DNA of 43,088 bases from Rhizophagus sp. LPA8_4_AMF. Its lineage: Eukaryota; Glomeromycota; Glomeromycetes; Glomerales; Glomeraceae. The notes below the pieces were generated by a model. It did no database searches. It worked only from the letters and a program-made list of their open reading frames with translations, and was not told the origin of the DNA. Of the stretch, positions 1 through 10,665 are shown piece by piece (the first letter of the stretch is position 1; each line of letters begins with the position of its first letter). The stretch covers positions 1 through 43,088 of the forward strand of contig JADRCO010000212.1 of the NCBI GenBank assembly GCA_021464525.1. Direction: 5' to 3'. The translations under genes were made by a program, and so were the position numbers.

Positions 1-1780
1 CCCTGCTTATTTCCCTTTTTGTTTGTAACACATTTATTTGTAACACATTTTTGTAACGCGTTATTTATTTTTAAACAAGCCACTGCGCCATAATTTAATT
101 ATGCGACGGACTTTCAACGGTTCCCGTTTACCTAGTTTATTATGATAATACCGATTTATTCTACAATTTATTTCCTTTTATATGTAACTGAAGAGTAAAA
201 AAAATATTTATAATGAGCAATTAAATAATGAGCAAACAAACATGCAAAAGTCCAGGTGTCTTAGCAAATGGTTTTTTCATTGCTTCTTCGGCAGGTGAGC
301 GTCAACTAAAATAATATTTAATGAAAATGATCGTTTATCTCGTTTATCATTATTTATTTGCCTTTTGATAATTTTATCTAATCATATTATTCATATTATG
401 CATATTATGCCCTAATTACGTCATAAAACCTATTATGATAAAAGCGTATGGTGCATCATATCCAGTAAATGGTACCATTTACTTAACAAAAGTTACAGCA
501 ATGCAGTATCGGACTAGTTGATAATTTTCTCGGTTTAATTTTTCTAACATGCCTTACATACAGTACACGAGTACTTTAAAAGAAAACCTTCAGCTTGGGA
601 TATTTTGGACTTCTTAAATGAATGTGACCAAGTGAATAGATTTTATTTCTTTTAGTTGAATAAGTATATTTTCTTTTCTTAATAATAATAAAACATGGTA
701 ATATTATATAAGATCTAATGTATCTAAATATAACACAAAAATTTTATTGTTATCAGTTATATTGATTTAAACTCATTTAGTCCTGTTGCAACGCAACAGA
801 CTACAGCTAGTATTTACTGAAAATATTAATGAACGTGCCTTGATTCCACCCTGTTAATAATTTAATAATTAGTTGACACGATTTTCCTGATTTTTTTTCT
901 AGATTTAATCGGTTATTTAATTTTTATTTTATTTATATAAATTAAATAGTGTTTGTATTATTTGTTAGAAATATAAACGCGCGTTATGATCAAAAAAAAA
1001 AAAAATTTGGAAAAAATGAAAAAAAATTAAAATTATCTATTATTTACAAAATAAAATTATCATTTAAAAAAAACATCAAATAAAAAATAAAATTTATTAT
1101 CGCGTTATTGCCATTAACGCTAATTTTTTTTATAAAAAATGTTAGTTAAAAAGCCTCTATCATTGATTAAAATATTACTAAATAATAAAAAATTTATTAA
1201 TTAATATTAAAATAAAAAAATATATATATAAAACAATTATGAATGAGCTACATATAGTTTTACCTTCAAAAACTATTATTTGAGTCTTATAAATCATACG
1301 TGTCTTTAAAAATCAACTATGAGCGAACATAATTACACTGGCTACAGCAAGAGTAAGTCTTGTTTGACTTTCACTCGCAATATTCTCAGCTTCTAATCTA
1401 TTTGAATTTCTAGAACTTACCTCCTACCTAAAAAACAAAAAAAGCCCGTCATATTTGCGGATTTTTGAACCGTTACCGTGATGTAATTATTTCATCACTA
1501 TAATCATCCGAAGAAACTTGGAGCAGTCTCGACGTTACCTGGTCTCGGATTTTTTTGAGGACTGCAAAGGGCTTATTAAATAATGATGCTTTTGATAAGT
1601 TGAAGGAGAAGGTGCATTTTTTTATTTTGCAAAAGAAGGGCAACTCCTAGTTGACTGCGCTTGACTCAGGAGAATTACTGGGTTTTGATAATTGGAGCTT
1701 GCTCTCCAAATGTTCTTGATTCAGGCACCCTACTTTTGTTGCTGATAAAGGTCTGCTGACTCTGAAGGAGAGTTGGCTAT
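1..1780. other. AT-rich non-coding stretch
   Basis: I see no intact gene here. The stretch is AT-rich with long homopolymer runs around 990-1130. A Helitron-like 3' terminus lies at 783-810. From about 1440 to 1800 the base composition becomes less AT-rich and codon-like phrases appear in several frames, broken by stops. This may be decayed upstream exon sequence of the Crinkler-type pseudogene that follows, but I could not align it to anything with confidence. Confidence 0.5.
783..810 (+). mobile_element. Helitron-like 3' terminus
   Basis: A perfect 7-bp stem (CTGTTGC at 783-789, GCAACAG at 793-799, 3-nt loop) is followed 7 nt later by CTAG at 807-810 and then a T. A short GC-rich hairpin just inside a CTRR end inserted before T is the classic Helitron 3' end. 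The same arrangement recurs at 24450-24477. No helicase/Rep reading frame is visible nearby, so this would be a non-autonomous copy. I could not place its 5' TC end. Confidence 0.5.
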
Positions 1781-1845
1781 GTACCTTCTTTTATCACTAA
1801 ATAAGTCAATACACTACTAACATCATTCTCTCATGACAGGTCGAG

Positions 1846-3717
1846 CATGAACGCAAAGGTGATGGTCTTAGACCATACTGGGAAGCCTTATTATACGAAT
1901 ATAATAAGGAAAACCATCCCATTTCCAGAAAAAGGAAGAAAGAAGGTAAAATTACGCCAAAAAAAGGCCAAGGAAATGGGTGGTTGATGGTGCCATTACC
2001 CACGAAGAAATGTTAATGGTATATTTTGTAGATCCAGCAGAGCAGAATGGTCCACTTCTTGAGTTATTTCATTTGGGTGAATTTCTGATGTTACAGGGAC
2101 CACGATGCTCTGGTAAATCTACACGAGTACACAAGATTCAAGACCAGTTGCAAAACGAAAGAGTTTGCTTGTATTTAGTAAGTTTCGCATTCTCACTCAA
2201 ACCATGTTGCATGAAATATAGCTAAACCATTTCTCTCTTCGGAATAGTGTATGTTTAGAGAAAATTAGCATGAAAAGCGTGGACGAATTCTGGCAGACCT
2301 TCGTTACCCAACTCTATCTTGGTGCTCCCGAATACAATGAATTTAATAATATCAACTCTGCTAGTTATTTCGGAGTAGCATTTGAGAAGAGCAAGTGGAA
2401 TTGTCGAGTTGTTCTCCTTGTTGACGAATTTGATAAACTTTATAGAATAAATGAAGATGTTAAATCTTCATGTTTGGAAACTTTTCGTGGTATTAAGGCA
2501 AAAAAGGGTAATTATGCTATCTGGTCAATAATCGTCATTGGAGCATTCAGTATCCTGCATCTGAAATCCAACAATTTAACCACATCTCCATTTGACACTA
2601 TTGACCCGTTCCATGGCCCAGACTTTATTTTAGAACAAGTTCAATCCTTATTCCAACAATTTGCAAATGAGTACAAGCTGACCATCGATCAGGAGGTTAT
2701 TAATGACATTTATATACAAACAAACGGGTAAGTGCTAACTAGAGTCATGTAAGAATTTGGGTTTACCAAGATTCTTAATCACCAATTCTTTCTTTTTAAT
2801 AGTCGTGCTGGTCTTGTTTGTCTCTGCGGGTGGATGATCTTTAGAAAGCTTTTCGCCAAACTTGATAGGGATATGCATGTTAGCTTTGATGTATGGAAGC
2901 GTTTTAGCATGCTGTTGGGGAAGAGGCAATCGAATACCCGATCTTTATAAAGATGAAAGACGCCCTCCTTGTGGATGATATAAATATTAGACGTGCTGTA
3001 AATCTCCTCTGAACAGATTTTCTCGCGAATATCGACCCTATACCTGTTGCTGAAAATCAAAAGAGTCTAGCCCTTTTCCTCACAGCAGAAGGTGTCATGG
3101 TTCATGGAGAAGATGCTTCGGCGAATAATTCCTCAGGTGTTTCCCTCCTGCCCAAAAGTTGATGTACCTTACGATTCTAATCCGTGTAGGCTGAATATTC
3201 TTGAGATCTTAAACTGGCTTTCCGAATTTTCGATAAAGAAACCATGAATTTGGCACCCTTCCGTTCATTTAAGGAGGCCCATGTGAACGTAAATAACGTT
3301 AAAAATCTCAGCGTCCCGAGGAAAACGTTTATGATTCAGAACTGTACCGAATGGCTCATCGGTTTTACAATTACAGGCCAATGGCATCTAATACGTCTTG
3401 GAAACGGTCGCAATCAACACAGTTATAGTTATATTGTTATCACTTCATCCAAAGATCAGACGGTAGTTCTCGAGCTATTGGCAACAGCGAAACGGAACGA
3501 ACTCGATGAGCATTTTGGACGGGCTCTTAATTACGCGAAACTGCTTTCAGCAGACGAGACCTGGGTTATCCATTTTACATGCGAAGATAATGCGACTAAG
3601 AATCCTTTTTGGCCGAATGATAGAAAACTTAAAGAAGGCCTTCGGGTCGTACACTTTTGGCACGACTTAGACTTTACGAAAATTAGTATGATTGCATGTT
3701 GGTGGGATTCCAACTAG
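1846..3717 (+). pseudogene. Broken Crinkler-type P-loop NTPase with C-terminal REase-like domain
   Basis: The parts read in order as a lysine/arginine-rich NLS-like stretch (1846-1985), a Walker A motif GPRCSGKST (2097-2123), a Walker B motif VVLLVDEFD (2408-2434), a helical linker, and a C-terminal restriction-endonuclease-like region. The C-terminal region carries a VVLELLA core strand near 3463 and ends in a WHLIR...CWWDSN-type block. This is the architecture of fungal Crinkler-like NTPase-REase proteins, which are expanded in Rhizophagus and thought to act as host-targeted or nuclear effectors. The copy is dead. There are likely 1-bp losses near 1985 and 2923, an in-frame TGA at 3010-3012 where the family has arginine, an internal deletion near 3127-3140, and compensating frame changes near 3330-3360. 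One intron looks real (2728-2802, GT-AG). A GTAAGT donor at about 2179 has no good acceptor. The N-terminal Crinkler header was not found. Confidence 0.8.
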
Positions 3718-4087
3718 CATACAAAACATGTTACTGATATTGAAAAATTTATGGTGCGTTCCATTACAAATATTTTTTTAATTGCTTGCATTTACATTTC
3801 ATTTTTCTAATGACTCCACTTGATTGCAGGTTTTGCAATAGTAGAGATAATAATGCAGGTAATAAGATTTTATCTACGATAAAAAAACCTTAATCGTCAC
3901 GTAACCTCAAACGAAAATAACACCTTTTTTTAATTAAGTCGTTTGACATTTGTATATTAATATATTTATTTGATATTTCTCTTAGGTTTATAAACTAAAA
4001 GACAATTCCTAAAAACGTAGGATAAATTACAATTTCAGGGAATCGTTTTTACGGGACATTTGTACAATAACCGAATTTTAACGATTA
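3718..4087. other. Intergenic, no gene seen
   Basis: AT-rich sequence between the Crinkler-type pseudogene and the MITE at 4088. No coding pattern, hairpin or repeat stands out. Confidence 0.5.
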
Positions 4088-4507
4088 CAGTCTAATCTCG
4101 ATATACCGATAGTTTATATACCGATAATTGACATATACCGATGAATTTCCTTTGTCCCGTTTCACAATTAATAAAAAAACCTCATTATACCGATATTATA
4201 TATAATTTCACGATATAACATATATCGATACAATTCCTTTGTCCCTTTATAGTAATGTATATGAACATATACCGATATTTTGGTTACACTGGTACTTAAT
4301 TTTGCCCAGCACTGTAAATTTGGCTGAGTTAACGATCATGAGTGTTGAAATTGTTATTGGTTGGCCAAAAAGTTAATCATGATAATGCTGGTAAAAACTA
4401 GATTTTGGCCCGCATTATAATTTGCCACCGAATTATATGTACCGATATTTTGATATACCGATATTTTTTTCCAAAAACAGCTGTATCGGTATATAGAGGT
4501 TTGACTG
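4088..4507. mobile_element. pogo/Tc1-mariner-type MITE, 420 bp
   Basis: The left end begins CAGTCTAATCTCGATATACC at 4088. The right end, read in reverse complement, begins CAGTCAAACCTCTATATACC and finishes at 4507. Both ends abut TA (4086-4087 and 4508-4509), the target duplication of Tc1/mariner/pogo elements. Copies of ATATACCGAT recur inside near both ends, so the inverted termini carry subterminal repeats. There is no transposase reading frame, so mobilisation would need an enzyme in trans. It sits directly upstream of the dehydrogenase exon at 4532 and is followed at once by TACTGTA (4510-4516). Its CAG ends fit the excision-footprint motif found across the window. Confidence 0.85.
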
Positions 4508-4531
4508 TATACTGTACTTTTATTTTTTTAG

Positions 4532-4733
4532 TCAATCATTTATCACAATTTTTGCTTTCTATATTGCTATTGGGTACAAAGAAAAAATCACTCTTCTAAA
4601 TTACCCGGAAAAATTGTATTTACTAGCTCGAGAGCCAACAATTTTGGAGAAATTGATTTTGATAATTTAAATCTTGAAGAAGGTGCTTACTGGAACCCTC
4701 TTAAGGGTTATGCAAATACAAAGCTAAATATTG
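4532..4733 (+). pseudogene. Orphan exon of a short-chain dehydrogenase (retinol dehydrogenase-like)
   Basis: After an acceptor (AG at 4530-4531) the frame reads (V)NHLSQFLLSILLLG, and then, after a one-base shift in the A-run at 4582-4587, KLPGKIVFTSS...IDFDNLNLEEGAYW...GYANTKLNI, ending at a GGTAAG donor (4733/4734). The NHL-x-x-F-L-L helix, the TSS serine block and the YANTK form of the YxxxK catalytic motif are typical of retinol dehydrogenase/WWOX-like SDR enzymes, which reduce or oxidise carbonyls with NAD(P)H. The Rossmann glycine motif exon and the C-terminal exon were not found. The frame break and missing partners indicate a relic, though a sequencing error in the homopolymer is possible. 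Confidence 0.7.
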
Positions 4734-5009
4734 GTAAGATTTTTGATTAAAATTTTTTGTTTAATCTTTATTTAATAATCATTATTAATGGCTCTAATCA
4801 CGTGTAATTTTAACAAACATAGCCCATGCATATACGGTAGAAGCGAACGTGACGCTCACAGATACTAATTCAATAAATAATAATAACAATAACGCCCACA
4901 AATTTAACGAAGATAGTGCGTTATATATAAATAAAACAATAAAAAAATCAAAAATAATTGGAAAAAAACAAAATAACAAATAATAATAATAATAATTACA
5001 ACAATAAAG

Positions 5010-5960
5010 CAAAAAATATAGAAATGGATATGAGAAATATAGAAACATATAACGTTAGAGATCTAAACGATATAAAAAAAGAAGAAAACATTAGAAGATT
5101 TATAGAAAAAGAAAATTGGGATTTATAAACATTAACGAAACAAAACTCAACGAAAGAAAGGGAGATTCACTTACAAAAAGCAACTAATTATCTACGTACA
5201 ACAACAACAAATAATAGAGGAGGTCAAATAGTTAAAGTTAAAAAATGTATAGATAGAATAATGAATATGGAATATATAAAAGGTTATTGCGTAAAAATGG
5301 AGATCATCTTAAAAAGATAGTGAACAAAAAAATATATTAATAATTAATAAATATGTGCTTTGTGGCGACGCAGATAATCGTCAAGAGCTTAAGGGAGGAA
5401 TGAAATAATGAATAAAAAAAGGTATTAACAAAGATTATGATATAGTAATAGTATTAGGGGACTTTAGCGAATCGGATCAGAATAAAAAGAAAGCCAATAA
5501 ATTTATTAACATGCTATTAAAACACGAGTTGACCATAGAACTAATAGAAGTTCACACAAACACTTTGCTGGAGATGAGATAAAAGATACTTGGAGTAATT
5601 GTACATATTTTCGACCAAGGGAATAGTGGACGAGGTTATTAGTGGCAAGAATATCAAATCTGATCAACGAATTTTTAAATCTAAAGATAAGAATAGGAAA
5701 CATTTAAAAGCGGTAATTATAAAAAAGATGTGATAAGATCGTTAGAACAATAAACAATAAGTAATATAAAAATAGAACTGGAGAATGAAGATTAGAACTA
5801 GCAAATAAAGTACAAGAAATTATAGAAAATGATACAGAGGAAATAATGTCAATCCAAGAGTCAAGATAAAGACATAATGTGGAAAAGACTAGTAGAAATA
5901 TATAAGAAAATTACGAAAAAATAATATAAGGAAACATATGCTTAATAAAAGAGTTGAAAC
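5010..5960 (+). pseudogene. Decayed non-LTR retrotransposon, endonuclease region
   Basis: Fragments in shifting frames resemble the APE-type endonuclease of LINE elements common in Rhizophagus. There is an opening TYN-like phrase (ETYNVRDLNDIKKEENIR, from about 5045), the catalytic NETKL motif (about 5130-5146), then a GDFSES block corresponding to the GDFN motif (about 5460-5480), followed by a DTWSN-like phrase near 5588. Many stops and frame changes show it is long dead. Reverse transcriptase motifs were not found. The sequence stays adenine-rich on the plus strand throughout, which fits a LINE sense strand. The exact ends are unclear. The left edge may reach about 4795. Confidence 0.6.
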
Positions 5961-6270
5961 TTTAAATTACAGATTCATATAATTATATATATCGAATGTT
6001 GTTATTTCAAGAGCTTGAGTTTTTTTTCTCTATATTTCTTATTAAAAAGGGTTAAATAAAATGTTTTCTATGTAAATAAACCGTAAGAATTTTATAGTGG
6101 TAAATTTTCATTTGAAATTTCTTTTTATGTCATAAACAATAAATAAATTTTATAAAATTTCAAAGTTGATCAGCGAATGAAACGAAACTATGTTTAAAAC
6201 GAAAGTAATTGTGTTTTCTTTTATTTATATTTAATTTTATTATACTACACAAATTCAATTGTATATATCA

Positions 6271-7000
6271 ATTTTTCGGTTCACGTCACCCGGCCGGGCA
6301 AATTTCAAAATTTCGTGATACAGAATATAATTTTATTGCTTTTTATATTATTTATTATTCGTGTGTTGTCTCAGAAAAATAAATATATTGGTAAGAAATA
6401 AAGGTACTATTTATAATTCTTATTTTAATATCAATTTGCATTTTTTTTTTACTTAATTTTTACAAATTTCTTCTTCTTCGAGCGATGCATTTTGTTGAAA
6501 CTTTTTCACTGACTAATGCTTTTGATGGTCTAAATTTCATTTCAAAATCTGCTTCCTTTCAATCAGATGATTAGTCCGAAGTGTAACGAAGGACTATATA
6601 ATACTACGCAAAATGAATGCAATGTCCGGATGTCCGTCCGGTAAAAGTGTCATTCTTGATATGTCGATAATAAGAGTAAATATATGTCTATCAAAAATCA
6701 TACCGTCAAATTAGGCGAGATCGACGGGCATGACATTATTGTACAACATAAACACTTCGGACTTAACAACGGTTTCCGTTTCCCTAGTAAGTGTAAAATC
6801 GATCTACCTTTCATTTTTGCTTCTTTTTTAACCTTCCCAATCTTTCAAAATTTCTGATTTGCAACTTATTCGCACATGTATAGTATAGGTATCCTTTAAA
6901 GTTGACCAACGGTTTACATATAAAATATTTTTATTAATAAAATATAAACCCCGGGTCCCCGGGTCAATTTTAAATTTCAATATTACGTGAACCGAAAAAT
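6271..7000. mobile_element. DNA transposon-like insertion with 16-bp inverted termini
   Basis: ATTTTTCGGTTCACGT at 6271-6286 is repeated exactly in reverse complement at 6985-7000. The R-block copies at 12.3 and 20.65 kb run through this position without the insert, so the approximately 730-bp segment is an insertion into R copy 1. Each end carries a small GC-rich palindrome just inside (CCCGGCCGGG at 6290, CCCCGGGTCCCCGGG at 6951). The true outer limits may extend a few bases beyond. A PIF/Harbinger-like MITE is nested inside. No transposase frame is present. Confidence 0.6.
6574..6762. mobile_element. PIF/Harbinger-like MITE, 189 bp
   Basis: It begins GTCCGAAGTGT at 6574 and ends ACACTTCGGAC at 6762, perfect 11-bp inverted termini. 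It is flanked on both sides by TTA (6571-6573 and 6763-6765), the 3-bp target duplication preferred by PIF/Harbinger transposases. The interior is non-coding with a GTCCGGATGTCCGTCCGG motif. A truncated relative starts at 40635. It is nested inside the larger insertion at 6271-7000, so it is the younger of the two. Confidence 0.75.
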
Positions 7001-7560
7001 CAAAATTTCTGTGGCCTTATCTTACAAAATTAGAAACAATTTCTAGAAAATTTTGGTGCTAATTTAAATAAGGATTAAGCGTTTCATATAAAAATGAATA
7101 TAACTAATGAAAACGGATATGTTATAATGTTTTTTGGCGGCTGTTATTTGTTATTCGCATCCATAAATCTTGCTCTACAATCACGTTAAGCAGTTTATTA
7201 ATTTTACTGCACCATTCATTTGAAATAATAACTAACATGAAATGAAGAGATCCTTCTGGATTTGTGGATCAAAGAGTGAGAAATGTACACTTTACGATCA
7301 GTCTGGCCATAATTCTTGTAATTGTCAGTTAATGAAAAATTAGAAATGATTTTATGTGAATACTTCAAAATATTCAAGTTAGTTCTCATTTTTGTGGTAA
7401 AATTATTAAGTTACAGATCAAGTTTCGCGCAGAAATAATAAATTATTTTAAGGAAAGATGACAATAATAGTAAAATAAAATAAATCTCAAAAATAGAATG
7501 AATATCATATTGAATAGAAATTTCTTTATCACTTCCTTTTTTTAGTATGTATATTCATAA

Positions 7561-7999
7561 TATAATCTTTTACTACAAAAAAGAAATATTTTCTAGTGTG
7601 GAAACTTAAAATAATAATTCATTATTAATTTTTTATATAAATATGCCACACCAACAATAAATCTGTATATTTACAGTATATACCTTATAATTCACAAAGA
7701 ATCTATTTTTTTCCAAAATATTCGTCCTAATTTATTTTATGACAAATTTCAAAATAAAGTTACCATACTGTAATTATTGCAACAATATTAATTGTTCAAA
7801 CTACAAGTTTATTTATTGTTGAAAGTTCTTTTAAAATAAAATAAATAAAAACCAAATAAATTATTTAAATTACATACTAAGAAATTTGCAAGTTATTTTG
7901 CTACTTTTGTTTAGTGTTTAAATAATTGAATATGTATAAATATTGCTTTAAATTTAATCCATAATATAACATTTAAAATAAAATTAAATTTAATAAATT
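7561..7999. repeat. Kinase 3' flank, repeated with each kinase copy
   Basis: Non-coding sequence downstream of kinase K1 that recurs with each kinase copy. The phrase AAATTACAAACTAAGAAACTTGC or a close variant is at 7866, 15000, 17606 and 25106, followed by TTAATTTA-rich sequence and the end of the last exon. This shows that the duplicated unit extends beyond the coding sequence. No terminator-like motif can be assigned. Confidence 0.6.
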
Positions 8000-10219
8000 T
8001 CAGGATGTCCTAATTCTTTTAGATATATTACCAGAAATTTCTAAATCTTCTTGCACTTCTGAATGAAAATTTGGGTTATTATACATGTTTTCATCATCTA
8101 TAAAGTGAAAACAAAAATTATAAATTATTATTTTCCATTATTACTATAAACTCTAAAAGAATAATATACCAATTATATCCAAACTGTGCTTCTTTGTTTG
8201 TTGATTAATTTCTTTTTTATGATCATTTTGCATAATTAAAAAAAAAATTTATTTTATTAAATTAATGTTTAATTAATAAATACCATTATAGTTAGACTAT
8301 TATGATTTACTTACTATAATTTGAATTGATTTCTAATTTTTCAAATACTATGAAATTTTAATGAGAGTTAATTAATTAATTTTAAAGTAATATTTAATTT
8401 AATTTAATAATAAGCATTTACCTTTATATACACTTGATTCTGTGTTAACATTTTTCTTATTACTTGAATTATTAAAATCATCAACTAAAAATAAAAAAAC
8501 AATAAATAAAATTAAATCAATTACATATTAATTTAACTAAATAAAAGCTAAGAATACCTACCATTATTAGGAATATTAAAACTATAAGGTTTACTATGGA
8601 ATGCTATAAATTTATCACATATATTAGAATAAAGTTAAATATTAAGTAAATAGTAATAAATTATTGTATATACCTTCTTGCTCTTCTATTTTGTATTTTT
8701 ATTTAATTAATGTTAGTAAATTATTAAATGGTAATATTATAACATATTTCAAAATAACACTAATACCTTCTCTTGCATTTTTTGGTTCAGAAAAATTTTC
8801 AAATTGATAAATTTTACTAGTACAATTTTTGCTTATAGAATCAAGTGAATTACTTAAATAGAAATTACTTAATTGTTGATGTTGAATGGAAATTATTTGT
8901 TTTTGGCATTCATCTTGATAGTTTTGGAATTTTAATAATAATTTTTTTACTTTTTTCCATAATGTATCAGCATCAGGTCTCTTTGTTGAATCAGCATTCC
9001 AACACTGTTCCATTAATTTTTTATATTTTAAAGGAGTTCCTGGTATTATTTTTGGTCTCATTCCATTTATTATTTTCATTGCAAGATCATAATTATATTC
9101 ATAATTAATAAAGGGTGGTTGTCCAGATGAAATCTCCCACATAAGTATACCAATACTATAAATATCAGATGCGAAAGTGGTTTTTTTTCCATGAATTACT
9201 TCTGGTGCTATATAAGGAAGATTTCCATAAACACTATTTAGTGGTTTATCAACAGGTCCACAAAATCCAAGATCACTAATATAATACCTTTGTCTTTTCT
9301 TTAATATATTTCCAGAATGCAAATCTCTATGTATTACATTTTCTTTATGAATTGTGTCAATTCCATCTATTATATCATAAGCAATGTGTATTCTTTCTTT
9401 CCACATAAGTTTATTATGATTTTGTTTCAGATATGTTCTTAAATCCATATCCATATTATTCATTACAAGCATATAATTTCCACTTAATGGATTTTTTGTT
9501 AACCCATAACATCTTACTACATCAGTCCATTTGTTACTTATAGTTAAATGAGATTTACTCTAAAAAAATTATATAGAAATCGTCAATAATTTTGAAAAAA
9601 AATAATGGAATAATATTTGTTAGTTATATACCTCTTCAAACCATCTTCTATTAACACTTTCAACATTATCTAACTCTTTAAGTATTACATTTTGATCTCC
9701 TAATCTTGTTAATTGTTTTTCTTTAGAATCCCATTCATAATAACATCCACCTATCCAAACTGCTGTATAAATTTCAGAATATCCACCTTTAGTTAAATAT
9801 TTGACATATTGTAAATTATTATATGGGATCCACTCAACAATCCTTTCTGGATCATACATTTCCATTTGACATTTTTGTATTAAATTATCAATGTCATTAT
9901 TTCCAGATGTCCAATTTGAAAAATTTTCTTTTAAATAATTTCGAACACAATGTTCACAATATAATGTTGCTAAACATTCATCTTGACAATTTTTACAAAT
10001 TCTTTTTTTTCCTTCATTATTTATAATTTTATGATCGTCATAATCTTTATTTAACATTTTTATTACTTCTGATTTTTCATCTTCCGTAAGAGATTCATCA
10101 GCAAGAACAATTTGTTTTTTAGATTCATGTTCTTTATCCAAATCATTTATAGTGGGATCCAATAATGCATATGCTTTATTAAAAGCAGCCCAAACAACAT
10201 CTTTTCGAATATCATTCAT
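8000..10219 (-). CDS. TKL-like protein kinase K1
   Basis: Predicted protein kinase that transfers phosphate from ATP to Ser/Thr (or Tyr) residues. Its target is unknown and no signal peptide or membrane segment is seen. Exons: 10219-9632, 9559-8767, 8685-8674 (12 nt), 8603-8562, 8484-8422, 8347-8315 and 8097-8000. The sum is 1629 nt, or 542 residues. The N-terminal region has a cysteine cluster (C75, C78, C82, C88, C91). The kinase domain has the glycine loop GGYSEIYTA (145-153), lysine in VILKEL (K181), HRDLHSGNIL (from 273), DLG in place of DFG (292-294) and APE (314-316), so it should be active. The start at 10219 was chosen because K2 and K3 begin at the same MxDIRxDVVW; an upstream in-frame ATG exists at 10330. 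The exon at about 8242-8170 that K2 uses has lost its acceptor AG here and would be skipped without changing frame. Confidence 0.85.
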
Positions 10220-10630
10220 GATATAATTTTTTAATTTTGTAAAAAAAGGGGTTTCGAAATTTTGAAAATGAGGAGTTGTAAGACAGTAGGCATTTTCAAG
10301 GATTTGTTGTACAAATATATTATTATTCATAAATTTTTATTTCCAAATTTTGAATTTGTGCAATTTGTGCACCTGTGCAACCTGTACAACGTAGATCAAC
10401 AATAAAATTCTCGTATTATTATTACGAAAGATAATAATGAGAAGTTAATCTAAGAAGCAATGAAATAATTGAACGAAAAATAATTAGAAGAATTTACTCT
10501 AAAATCATACAAATACGGTCTAAATTCAAGTCAGTATTATAAGATTAAATTTTAAAAGTTAACAGACATCGGGAAATGTCACAACACTTGTCGATCAATT
10601 AATTAGAATTAATCTTGTGTAACGATCATC
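10220..10630. other. 5' flank of kinase K1
   Basis: Non-coding. 10370-10610 aligns with the upstream region of K2 (about 20050-20310) through AATAATTGAA..AAAAATAATT and AAGTCAGTATTAT, and then diverges just before the palindrome at 10631. No clear TATA element can be singled out in such AT-rich DNA. Confidence 0.45.
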
Positions 10631-10665
10631 CACCCCAGTCGCGCCATGATGGCGCGACTGGGGTG
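10631..10665. mobile_element. 35-bp perfect GC-rich palindrome with 8-bp flanking direct repeats
   Basis: The arms are CACCCCAGTCGCGCCAT (10631-10647) and its exact reverse complement (10649-10665), with one G between them. The sequence CGATCATC flanks it on both sides (10623-10630 and 10666-10673). An exact 8-bp direct repeat around inverted termini is what a DNA transposon with 8-bp target duplication (hAT-like) leaves. Here nothing but the two termini remains. It could instead be a protein-binding site or a palindromic repeat family of its own. Confidence 0.6.

Larger units (their letters stand above)
5935..7560. repeat. R block, copy 1 (interrupted)
   Basis: A non-coding block that recurs at 12060, 15725, 20350 and 27850. 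Landmarks are GAAACATATGCTTAATAAAAG near the left end, then TTTTCATTTGAAATTTC, then GAAACGAAAGT, then AAAATTAGAAACAATTTCTAG, then CATATAAAAATGAATA. In this copy the block is split by an inserted element at about 6271-7000. The part at 7200-7400 aligns with 28380-28600 (shared TTAATTTTACTG and GATCAGTCTGG-like phrases). The block contains no reading frame. In other modules it lies about 460 bp upstream of a kinase start. Confidence 0.7.

Noticed and set aside
2735..3060. Two minus-strand open frames over the Crinkler-type gene
   Set aside because: They are antisense to the readable third exon of that gene and have no protein-like pattern.
4405..4599. Open frame of 64 codons starting in the MITE
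   Set aside because: Its first half is MITE sequence. Only the second half, from 4532, is meaningful and is described as the dehydrogenase exon.
4794..5048. Minus-strand hydrophobic open frame resembling a membrane protein
   Set aside because: It is the antisense of adenine-rich LINE-like sequence, where TTT/TTA/TAT codons mimic membrane segments.
8845..9108. Plus-strand open frame of 87 codons (and its equivalents at 18518-18781 and 27071-27253)
   Set aside because: They lie antisense to the kinase exons, are conserved only because the kinase is, and read as hydrophobic low-complexity sequence.
10220..10330. Upstream in-frame start codon for kinase K1 at 10330
   Set aside because: The 37 extra residues are not conserved in K2 or K3, which share the start at the MxDIR motif.
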